Position numbers and translations under genes: made by a program. A DNA stretch of 64,000 nt from Candidatus Gastranaerophilales bacterium. GTDB lineage: Bacteria > Cyanobacteriota > Vampirovibrionia > Gastranaerophilales > Gastranaerophilaceae. How positions within the stretch are numbered: position 1 is the first letter of the stretch; every line of letters begins with the position of its first letter. The stretch is from positions 1 to 64,000 of the forward strand of contig CALUQG010000002.1 in NCBI GenBank assembly GCA_944322855.1, in the 5' to 3' direction. Below are positions 1 through 7,065 of the stretch, one piece after another. Below the pieces are notes generated by a model. It was not told the origin of the DNA. It saw only the letters and a list, made by a program, of their open reading frames with translations, and made no database searches.

Positions 1-74
1 GCGGGACTTGAACCCGCACGGGTTTCCCCACACGCCCCTCAAACGTGCGCGTATACCGATTCCGCCACGTCGAC
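1..74 (-). tRNA. tRNA-Leu (anticodon GAG), 3' end cut by window edge
   Basis: The minus strand reads as a class II leucine tRNA: acceptor GTCGACG, the D-arm box TGGCGGAATCGG, a five-pair anticodon stem CACGT/GCGTG with loop TTGAGGG (anticodon GAG, reading CUU/CUC), a long variable arm, and a T-arm with loop TTCAAGT. The T-stem ends at the first base of the window, so the 3' acceptor strand and discriminator lie outside. It is followed upstream (higher coordinates) by a hairpin repeat that contains an imperfect copy of this gene's own 5' end. Confidence 0.9.
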
Positions 75-181
75 ATAATATTCAATTTTCATTTTGTGCG
101 GCGTATACCTCCCCTCTCGAAAAACGATACTCAATCGTTTTTCTCGGCAGAGTGCCATGTCGAAATATATTTGATTTTCAA
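65..181. repeat. Hairpin repeat bounded by imperfect copies of the tRNA-Leu(GAG) 5' end
   Basis: Positions 65-92, which contain the tRNA 5' end and its upstream flank, recur imperfectly at 154-181 (both start gcca-gtcga and end attttca). Between them is a 44-base unit at 114-157 holding a perfect ten-pair hairpin GAAAAACGAT / ATCGTTTTTC with a five-base loop. The same 44-base unit recurs at 555-598 and, decayed, near 815-855. The layout resembles a small non-coding mobile element with a target duplication, but no transposase is present and the duplication is not exact. Confidence 0.6.
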
Positions 182-254
182 CAAAAACTATATTATCACA
201 AACATAATTTTTGTAAAATTATGTTTATTCCATCTCCCCTGGAGAGTGGGATAG

Positions 255-394
255 AAAACTTGCCGATGAAGGGTCGGCTTGCAATGTAGGCGAATTTATG
301 AGCCGTACAGTGCAGGATACTCGAAGAGTAAACCGCCGTTGTTCCAAAGGAACAACCGGGGTGAAGAGTCCAAGCATTTGACTTTCATTGTTTT
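255..394. other. Hairpin-rich element bounded by a 19-base repeat of the tRNA-Leu(CAG) 3' end
   Basis: The 19 bases at 395-413, covering the 3' end of the complete tRNA-Leu(CAG) gene and its flank, occur exactly at 255-273. The sequence between contains several perfect hairpins: GCCGA/TCGGC, TACTC-GAA-GAGTA, and GTTGTTCC-AAA-GGAACAAC. On the minus strand it lies directly downstream of the tRNA and could be co-transcribed with it. I compared it mentally with RNase P RNA, 6S, tmRNA, T-box and common riboswitches and found no match, so its class is unknown. No convincing protein is encoded. Confidence 0.4.
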
Positions 395-400
395 AAAACT

Positions 401-481
401 TGCCGATGAAGGGACTCGAACCCCCATGAGTTTCCTCGCACGCACCTGAAGCGTGTGCGTCTACCATTTCGCCACATCGGC
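401..481 (-). tRNA. tRNA-Leu (anticodon CAG)
   Basis: This is a complete class II leucine tRNA of 81 bases on the minus strand. The acceptor strands GCCGATG and CATCGGC pair fully and are followed by discriminator A. The D-arm has GCGAAATGGTAGACGC. The anticodon stem CACGC/GCGTG encloses TTCAGGT, giving anticodon CAG for CUG codons. The long variable arm and T-loop TTCGAGT are normal. The 3' CCA is not encoded. Both ends of the gene are duplicated nearby, the 3' end at 255-273 and the 5' end at 596-615. Confidence 0.93.
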
Positions 482-615
482 AAAGTCCAATTTAAGTTTA
501 CAAAGTACAATTATAGCGCCTCAATGGCGAATGTACTCACTATCGTTCGTACACCTCTCGAAAAACGATACTCAATCGTTTTTCTCGGCAGAGTGCCACA
601 TCGGCAAAGTCCAAA
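472..615. repeat. Second hairpin repeat, bounded by an exact 20-base copy of the tRNA-Leu(CAG) 5' end
   Basis: Bases 472-491, the 5' end of tRNA-Leu(CAG) and its flank, recur exactly at 596-615. The interval holds a 74-base unit (497-570, identical to 756-829) and then the 44-base hairpin unit (555-598) also seen near the first tRNA. The element therefore ends in a copy of the tRNA beside which it sits, as in the first copy. No coding sequence is credible here. Confidence 0.65.
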
Positions 616-755
616 AATATCTTGGATTATTGGCGTTCACAAGGTTTAGTATTCCGTTTCAAATTTTTTTCTAAAAATTTTTCACTCCATCTAACTTGTT
701 CACATAGGCACTGGGTTCGGCATTGCCTCACTCGGCGTGCCTGCTCAAAATCCGC

Positions 756-829
756 TTTACAAAGTACAATTATAGCGCCTCAATGGCGAATGTACTCACT
801 ATCGTTCGTACACCTCTCGAAAAACGATA
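756..829. repeat. 74-base direct repeat, second copy
   Basis: This stretch is identical over 74 bases to 497-570. It contains the self-complementary stretch GTAC...GTAC and the start of the GAAAAACGAT hairpin arm; beyond position 829 the hairpin is degraded (second arm altered to ATCATTTCTC). It is a decayed additional copy of the tRNA-linked repeat. Confidence 0.75.
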
Positions 830-1239
830 TATTATCATTTCTCTCGGATTATTTGCAGCTCTGCGTTCTTCTGTTCATCATATTTTACTATGGTAAAATA
901 TTCTTCACTCCGAACACTTTCGCCGGACGAGCTTGCTTGGCTTTAAAAAGCCTCGACTCCGCTCTTGCAAAAATCCTTCGTCAGAGTGCCACATCGGCAT
1001 TGCTGCTTCTTGAAGCAATCAAGTATATTTATAATAAAATTAATTATTCTCTACGTCAATAAAAAATTAATTAATTTCTGTTTTTTTATAAAAATAATTC
1101 TATATTTTACTTTTTTTATAATTATTTAAACCAGCATTTGCAAATTGTTAAATTTTGGTTAATTCTGGCTGTTTTTTGTAAAAACGGATAAATAATAATT
1201 GTGTAGAAAGAAAGAGTTGAGTAATGAAAGGAGAACATT
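830..1239. other. Gene-free repeat tail and AT-rich leader before hsp20
   Basis: The first half is degenerate repeat sequence that ends in another 12-base copy of the tRNA acceptor end (gccacatcggca, 988-999), followed by a small hairpin TGCTTCTTGAAGCA. From about 1020 the sequence is very AT-rich and probably carries the promoter of the hsp20 gene. No CIRCE element is visible. The open frames across 8-1062 are built from repeat units and are not credible genes. Confidence 0.5.
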
Positions 1240-1692
1240 ATGAGATTTTTAATAAAGAAAACACCGGACAGATTTTTAAAATCGGTAAATGATGAAATTA
1301 GTTCTATCTTAAGCAGAAATATGGAAGGTTTATTCCCTGATTACAGTTTTCCTGATGAAGAGAAACTTGCTATGCCTGTTGAACTTAAGGAAAAAGAAAA
1401 CGAATATACTGTCAAAGCTGAACTTCCTGGTGTAAAGAAAGAAGACCTTGATATCGATATAGATAAAAACTATATCACTATCAACGCTAAAAAAGAAGAA
1501 GAAAAAGAAGAAAACGAAAAAGGATACAAAAAATCCGAATTCAGCTATGGTGAATTTTCAAGAACAGTCTATTTCCCACAGGAAATTGATGTTGAAAAAA
1601 CAAAAGCAAAACTTGAACATGGTGTTTTAAAAATTGAAGCTCCAAAAAGAGAAGCTGAGAAGGAAAACAGAAAAAAACTTACTGTTGACTAA
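1240..1692 (+). CDS. Small heat shock protein, Hsp20/alpha-crystallin family
   Basis: Hsp20 proteins are ATP-independent holdases that bind unfolding proteins in the cytoplasm and pass them to DnaK/ClpB. The 150-residue product has the usual layout: a variable N-terminal arm (about 1-45), an alpha-crystallin beta-sandwich (about 46-140) with the ELPGVKKEDLDI segment and the GVL motif near residue 131 (HGVLKIEAPK), and a short tail. The start is supported by GGAGAAC seven bases upstream of the ATG. It is convergent with the membrane glycosyltransferase that follows and is probably a single-gene unit. The middle of the domain is unusually rich in lysine and glutamate. Confidence 0.93.
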   Translation: MRFLIKKTPDRFLKSVNDEISSILSRNMEGLFPDYSFPDEEKLAMPVELKEKENEYTVKAELPGVKKEDLDIDIDKNYITINAKKEEEKEENEKGYKKSEFSYGEFSRTVYFPQEIDVEKTKAKLEHGVLKIEAPKREAEKENRKKLTVD

Positions 1693-1693
1693 T

Positions 1694-3136
1694 CTATTTT
1701 GAAAATCTGATTAAAGCATTATAGTCTTTATCTTTCAGAACCTCTGCGTTTTTATGTGCCTTTGCATAATCGCAGAGGTTTTTGTATTCATATGGTTTAT
1801 CGCTTGAGTGAGTCAAAAGAATATAATATGTATTATTTTCAGGCAGCATTGAATATGTTTTTTTGATGTCATCTATATCATATATAAAATTATTTATAAA
1901 AATAATTTTTCGATTTTGTAATTTTACAGAATTTTTGTACATATCAAAATTTATCCTGCTTGATGCCGGGACAACAAGTGTGTCATCCGGTTTTGAAATT
2001 TTTATAAACTTATTCAGAAAAACGGTTGTATCTTCTTTGTAGTATTGTTTTTTTATTATTTGAATATAGTCGGTTTTGAATGTGCACAATGTAAAATGTG
2101 CAAACAAAAAACCTATCATGATATAGTTTATTATTTCAAATTTTAGTTTTATTACGTCAAAAGGTTTTGCTGTTAATATCAAAATTATCGGAAACAAATA
2201 CAAACCTGTTCTAAGGTACATAGGATAAATGTGTAAATAAGACAGTAAAATAGCAAGAATTAAAGGCAAAAAGATTATCTTGCTCTGTTTTGATTTGTAA
2301 TTTATTGCAAAAATACACAATCCTGCAACAAGCATTAATGCAATAAAGAATTTGTTGGGAAAATCCATAAAATAAAAAATTGCATTATTTTTCAATAACT
2401 CAGAAATGTTAGAAAAATCTTTATCCAAAAATCCAATTGCCCAAAAAGCCTGCATAAAGCTGCTGTTATCTAGTTTGAGCATCAAAGGAAGCAGACACAA
2501 TGACGAAATCAGAGGTAATATGAACAACAAAATAGTTTTTTTCCAGTTTTTAAAAATTAATAGCAAAAATAAAATAACCTCTGCAAACAATGCTGTATAA
2601 GATATCCAGGGGATAACCGCAAGAAAAAGACCTATCAATAAAAGATTTTTTAAATCAATCTTTTCAAGATTTATATAAAAATATAAAAGCAAAACACTTA
2701 AAAAGAAAAACACATCGCAGCTGTACTGTTTTACTTCTTGAGAATAATAAATCAACTGATAGTTTAATGAAAAAAGAAGCAATGCAAAAATTGCAGCAAG
2801 CTTTGTCTTTAAAAGTTTTCTTGAAAAGATAAAAAATACAGGCAAAGACAATACGGAACAAATCAATGCAGGAAAGCGCATTGCGAATTCGATTTTTTTG
2901 ATAAATACAAAAAAGAATTTGCAAATAACACAGAACAGAGGCGGTGCCGCTTGAAAATAATCAAGAGAGGAAAACAATCCGCTGTATCCTCTGTTTATGA
3001 TATTTAAAACGAGCGCAGATTCATCATTCCAAAAAGGTCTGGAAAAAGAAAAAAACAAAACTCGTAAAAATATACCGAGTATTATTATAAAAAACACAAC
3101 AGAGTAAAAAAATAAATTTTTTCTTTTTTCGTCCAT
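1694..3136 (-). CDS. Polytopic membrane glycosyltransferase, GT-C / family 39-like
   Basis: The product is almost entirely hydrophobic, with about ten or more membrane spans and a C-terminal soluble tail of about 120 residues. After the first span comes WNDESA, which matches the acidic DE motif in the first periplasmic loop of GT-C enzymes that use polyprenyl-phosphate sugars (ArnT/PMT-like). The substrate cannot be told. I prefer the start at MDEKRK rather than the ATG 18 bases further upstream: a TATTAT box lies five bases before it and neither start has a ribosome binding site. It is convergent with hsp20. Confidence 0.75.
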   Translation of the reverse strand: MDEKRKNLFFYSVVFFIIILGIFLRVLFFSFSRPFWNDESALVLNIINRGYSGLFSSLDYFQAAPPLFCVICKFFFVFIKKIEFAMRFPALICSVLSLPVFFIFSRKLLKTKLAAIFALLLFSLNYQLIYYSQEVKQYSCDVFFFLSVLLLYFYINLEKIDLKNLLLIGLFLAVIPWISYTALFAEVILFLLLIFKNWKKTILLFILPLISSLCLLPLMLKLDNSSFMQAFWAIGFLDKDFSNISELLKNNAIFYFMDFPNKFFIALMLVAGLCIFAINYKSKQSKIIFLPLILAILLSYLHIYPMYLRTGLYLFPIILILTAKPFDVIKLKFEIINYIMIGFLFAHFTLCTFKTDYIQIIKKQYYKEDTTVFLNKFIKISKPDDTLVVPASSRINFDMYKNSVKLQNRKIIFINNFIYDIDDIKKTYSMLPENNTYYILLTHSSDKPYEYKNLCDYAKAHKNAEVLKDKDYNALIRFSK

Positions 3137-3226
3137 CAAGTATAATACTATCATGGATTATAAATATTATCCGAGAAAATTTTGTGACATAAAGCAAATT
3201 AACAACAATATCAAAAAGGGAAATAA

Positions 3227-3814
3227 ATGATTAATACGGTATGTGTATTTGCCTCTTCTTGTAACTATCTTGATGAAAGTTATTATACAGATGCAAAAGA
3301 ACTAGGCAGATTATTAGCAGAAAATGAAATGGATATGGTATACGGAGGTAGCTGTCTCGGACTTATGTGGGCTTGTGCACAGGAAGTTAAAAACCTTGGA
3401 GGCAGAATTACCGGAGTAATGCCTGAGAAACTCAGAGAAATGGATGTGTTTTCAGATTATTGTGATGAATTTTTTGTTACGCCTTGTATGAGAAGCCGTA
3501 AAGCCAAAATGGACGAACTTTCTGATGCTTTGATTGCTTTGCCCGGAGGATTTGGGACTCTTGAAGAACTAAGTGAAATGATTGTACAAAAACAACTTGG
3601 CTACAATCAAAAAGCTATTGTTATTCTTAATACAAATGGTTTTTATGACAATCTATTGAGATTTTTTGATGATATTATTGACAAAAAGTTTGCGAATAAA
3701 AAAGCAGGCAAACTTTATTTCGTTGCTGATACACCGTTTGAGGCAGTTGAATATTTGAAAAATTACGAGCCGCAAAGTCTGGCTGTTACAAAAGAAGATA
3801 TTTATACAAGATAG
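3227..3814 (+). CDS. LOG-family protein (TIGR00730-type Rossmann fold nucleotide hydrolase)
   Basis: The 195-residue protein carries both signatures of the LOG family: GGSCLGLM near residue 42 and PGGFGTLEE near 105, the nucleotide-binding and catalytic motif shared with cytokinin riboside 5'-monophosphate phosphoribohydrolases. In bacteria such proteins cleave the N-glycosidic bond of AMP-type nucleotides; older databases mislabel them lysine decarboxylase. The start is supported by AAGGG nine bases upstream. The length is normal for the family. It converges with the FtsH-like gene and shares a long hairpin in the gap. Confidence 0.88.
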   Translation: MINTVCVFASSCNYLDESYYTDAKELGRLLAENEMDMVYGGSCLGLMWACAQEVKNLGGRITGVMPEKLREMDVFSDYCDEFFVTPCMRSRKAKMDELSDALIALPGGFGTLEELSEMIVQKQLGYNQKAIVILNTNGFYDNLLRFFDDIIDKKFANKKAGKLYFVADTPFEAVEYLKNYEPQSLAVTKEDIYTR

Positions 3815-3823
3815 CCAACAGTA

Positions 3824-3873
3824 AATGCCTGCAAAACTGTTATTTGTGTTAAATAAACAGTGTCGCAGGCATT
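3824..3873. terminator. Long interrupted hairpin between convergent genes
   Basis: AATGCCTGC at 3824-3832 pairs with GCAGGCATT at 3865-3873; inside it, after a three-base internal loop, ACTGTT pairs with AACAGT and AT-rich bases close the stem. It lies between two convergent genes, so it probably ends transcription, but neither side has a clear T run, so this is a non-canonical terminator or an mRNA-stabilising structure. Confidence 0.5.
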
Positions 3874-3889
3874 GTGTTGTAATAGTTGT

Positions 3890-6800
3890 TTAGTTTTCGG
3901 CTTTTTTGCAGACTATACCTTTTTTGGTAGCTTCTATTACCTGCAAAATAACTTTGTCGAGTTCTTTCATTTCTTTTTGTTTTTCAGGTGATTGTTTTTG
4001 CTTCCATTCCTCGAACATTTTTATAAAATCTTCTCGCTGGATTATGCAGTCACCTGTACCGACTTTGCTTGCATATTTTTTTGTGAATTCTCTGTTGAAA
4101 TCTTCATAAACCTCTGTAATCGCATCAGAAACAACCTGTGCATTTTTGAGGATTACATCTATGTCTTTATTGATATTTGCTTTGTCTTCTTCAGAGATTA
4201 CCCACATACCGTTCATTGATTTTTTGCCGAAATGTTTACCCTGTCCCATCAGGACAACCGCCTGAGAAGCCATATCTGTAGCCATTTGCATGTCGCTTGT
4301 AATACCCCAGCTTCCGTCCTGACTGTAAAATCTGTGTTCGCAAGAATTACCGCCAAAATCAAGAACTATTTCTGAGAAAATACGTTCAAATGAATATTCT
4401 CCATTCTCCATATCAGATGTGTGGACACATCCTCCGTACCAACCTCTCGGGTCAAGTGTAATAAAACTGAGCTTTCCTGCTCTGTGCCAAGGTTTTCCAA
4501 GCGTATTTGCAAGATTTTCCATGACTGTTGCGTTCAAAGCATGTCCGCATTCATGTGATGCAATCATTTCTTTTTCATAAAGAGGATCTTCTTTACTTGC
4601 AGGTCTGCCTGTGGTTAATTGAAGCAGAGCTTCTGTAAAGTCGCCTTTTTCTATTAATTTATGCTTTCTTTCTCTTGCTACATTTTTGGCTTTGTCAAGC
4701 AAGGTCAGAATTTCAATATAAGATGCGTGTTCAGTGAGCATGTTTATGTGTTTTTTTATCTCAGTTTTTTCCTGCTCATTTCCGGCAAGTTTTATTCCTT
4801 TTTTCTTAATATAGTAATCTATAATTTCTTCTCTGGCTTTTGGGTTGTATCCCGGAGACTCCACTTCTATTTCATCAATAAATTTAAAAGATTTTGTAGT
4901 TGCTTCGCCTATATATTTTGAATCACTCATAGAGCCCATAATTATTATATTAAGTCCTTGTTCCTGAGCCTTGTTCATTTCTCTGATAAGTTGAGACATT
5001 GCTTTTTCGTGGTATTCAGAGACCATTTCTCCGTATGAAAAATACTCAAAGTTTTCAATAAACAAAACAGCAGATTTTGACGGATTTGTTTCCGCTTGAG
5101 ATTTGACTATGGAGAAAAGTTTTTTCATAGATGCTTCCGGACTGAGAATACCGCCGCCAAATAAATCAACATCTTTTGTACCAAAATCAACGGCATTGAT
5201 TTCTATATACGGAGTTTTTGCCTCACCTGCAATTGCCTGTGCTGTATATTTCCTTCCTGCACCGACTGAACCATCTTGAGAATATATTATAAATCCTTTT
5301 GTACCGATTGATTTGTCTTTTATTCTGTCTACAATTGATTTTGCTTCTTTTTTTGTAGAGGGGGAACCAACCATGTCTTTGAGTTTTATTCCTGTATCAA
5401 AAACTATTTTGATTGCGCTGTCATTTTCGACGGGTTTAAAAATTTCTTTTGCTTCTTTTACATAGTTTTGAACATCTGATACATTAATTCTGTCTTTGTC
5501 AATATAATATGCAGAGACAAGATCCATTACTTTCTGTGCTTTTTCCGGATAGTTCCCTTTGAGCTGATTTGCTGCTTCTACGCATTTGTCAATTGCGCCT
5601 GCTGAAAATGGTTTTTTAATTTTTTCAATTAATTTCGGCTGCTCTTTAAACATTTTTTTTGTCTGGTTCATATTCATCAAAGGCATTGATATTTCACCAA
5701 AATCGCCGAAAAGTTTTTGCAAACCTTTGTCATTGCTTTCTTTGTAGTATGTATCTTTATCTGCAACCATTACAAATTTTACATTTTTAGGCGCATTTAT
5801 AAATGTTTCTATATTTAGATTGTCAATAGCAAGTGTATTCAAGTCACTGTCCATTATAGACATTATCATTACATAATTTTTATTTTTGTTTTTATTTTTT
5901 CCGAATTCATGTAACTTGTTTTTTATGTAGTTGTTATCAAGTTCTCCATTATCGTTAAAATTCACAATTTCTGTATTGTCTTTTGTCAAATTCCCAAAAC
6001 CGCTGGTGCTGTTTTCAAATACATGCAAAAAACTGTTTATAAGATATGAAGGAGATAAATCTTTGTCATGCAGAATTACCATATTAGTACCTACTGCGAG
6101 GTTTTTCCAGATGTTTTGGGCTTTATCATCATAAAAAGACAGATGAATTCTTTTTGATAAAGGCTTTGTATCAATTTGAATTTGGTCTTTCAACGCTGTA
6201 CGAAAAGGTATTACTATTTTCTTTTTTATCTGATCGTTGTTAGGGAAAATAGCTGCATCAAAAATTGTTGCATCATGTACAAGCCCGTCACCGCCCATGT
6301 CTTCTTCATTGTCTTGTTTGTATAGACTATAGATATCGTTTAGAAAATCTTTTGAAAATTCAAGTTTTTTATTTTTAATATTTGCACTATTAGTTGTTTT
6401 AGGCATTTTAAGCAGTTCTTCATCCAAAATAGAAATTTCTTCTTCTATAATCTTTTTTACTTTATTTCTTTTTTCCTGTTCTTTAAAAACATTTTTTCCG
6501 AGTATATCTTCAAAAATATCTTTTGTACTGAAAGAGGATTCGTCTCCGTATGAAATTTCTCCGGAATTAAGCTGATCTATATAATTGTTTACACTTTCAA
6601 GACCTGTACGCAGTACATGTATCTGATTTATTTCTTTGTGATTATATTTTTGTGCCAGTTTGCGAGAGTCATTAAGAAGTTTTTCTCCATAGTATGAAAC
6701 ATTATTTTCTATCTCATTCATTTTAGCTTTTTCGGATAATATTCTTCCCCTTTGAGACGGCTTTTCATCGTAGTCATCAAAGTCCATTTCGTCTTTTTTA

Positions 6801-6964
6801 CTTCCAAAACTTACAAAATAACTGTGTAACAGCCGGGAAGATAAAACAGGCATATTATTGTCTTTTGGCTGTTGTTCCTGTGGCTGTGCAGTTTGTGTTT
6901 CTTTTTTTGATGCAGTATAAGATGTCTTATTTGTAACCAGACCTGAGCCAATTTTTTGTATCAT
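3890..6964 (-). CDS. FtsH-like M41 metalloprotease with degenerate ATPase modules
   Basis: The 1024-residue protein has no membrane segment. Residues about 300-500 look like a ClpA/B D1-type AAA module without Walker motifs. From about 530 there is an FtsH-like AAA domain (KLKDMVG, then the nucleotide region 564-574) in which the P-loop reads DGSVGAGRKYT instead of GPPGTGKT, Walker B reads FIENFE (632-640) instead of DE, and the arginine-finger segment GRFDR is replaced (ATTKSFKFIDE). The peptidase part is intact: HECGH at 804-808 and the third zinc ligand Asp891 in GITSDMQMATD, matching FtsH. FtsH normally needs ATP to unfold and thread membrane proteins, so this is likely an ATP-independent or scaffolded soluble relative. 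The start has AAAGGA upstream. It is about 400 residues longer than FtsH. Confidence 0.85.
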   Translation of the reverse strand: MIQKIGSGLVTNKTSYTASKKETQTAQPQEQQPKDNNMPVLSSRLLHSYFVSFGSKKDEMDFDDYDEKPSQRGRILSEKAKMNEIENNVSYYGEKLLNDSRKLAQKYNHKEINQIHVLRTGLESVNNYIDQLNSGEISYGDESSFSTKDIFEDILGKNVFKEQEKRNKVKKIIEEEISILDEELLKMPKTTNSANIKNKKLEFSKDFLNDIYSLYKQDNEEDMGGDGLVHDATIFDAAIFPNNDQIKKKIVIPFRTALKDQIQIDTKPLSKRIHLSFYDDKAQNIWKNLAVGTNMVILHDKDLSPSYLINSFLHVFENSTSGFGNLTKDNTEIVNFNDNGELDNNYIKNKLHEFGKNKNKNKNYVMIMSIMDSDLNTLAIDNLNIETFINAPKNVKFVMVADKDTYYKESNDKGLQKLFGDFGEISMPLMNMNQTKKMFKEQPKLIEKIKKPFSAGAIDKCVEAANQLKGNYPEKAQKVMDLVSAYYIDKDRINVSDVQNYVKEAKEIFKPVENDSAIKIVFDTGIKLKDMVGSPSTKKEAKSIVDRIKDKSIGTKGFIIYSQDGSVGAGRKYTAQAIAGEAKTPYIEINAVDFGTKDVDLFGGGILSPEASMKKLFSIVKSQAETNPSKSAVLFIENFEYFSYGEMVSEYHEKAMSQLIREMNKAQEQGLNIIIMGSMSDSKYIGEATTKSFKFIDEIEVESPGYNPKAREEIIDYYIKKKGIKLAGNEQEKTEIKKHINMLTEHASYIEILTLLDKAKNVARERKHKLIEKGDFTEALLQLTTGRPASKEDPLYEKEMIASHECGHALNATVMENLANTLGKPWHRAGKLSFITLDPRGWYGGCVHTSDMENGEYSFERIFSEIVLDFGGNSCEHRFYSQDGSWGITSDMQMATDMASQAVVLMGQGKHFGKKSMNGMWVISEEDKANINKDIDVILKNAQVVSDAITEVYEDFNREFTKKYASKVGTGDCIIQREDFIKMFEEWKQKQSPEKQKEMKELDKVILQVIEATKKGIVCKKAEN

Positions 6965-7065
6965 TATATATTCCTTTTCTCTCTATATCTTTTTTATTTA
7001 TGCTTTAAATTAAGAGAGAAAAAATTTTTGTTAGTCATGAAGAAAAATTTTAAACATTTGTAATA

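Noticed and set aside
255-394. Possible riboswitch, T-box, RNase P or 6S RNA
   Set aside because: None of the conserved core sequences of these RNAs could be matched on either strand; left as an unidentified structured element.
8-1062. Several open frames of 60-146 codons in the tRNA/repeat region
   Set aside because: They are made of repeat units and tRNA sequence, share the same peptide pieces in different frames, and have no ribosome binding sites.
3227-3814. Lysine decarboxylase
   Set aside because: That label is a historic misannotation of the LOG family; no PLP motif is present.
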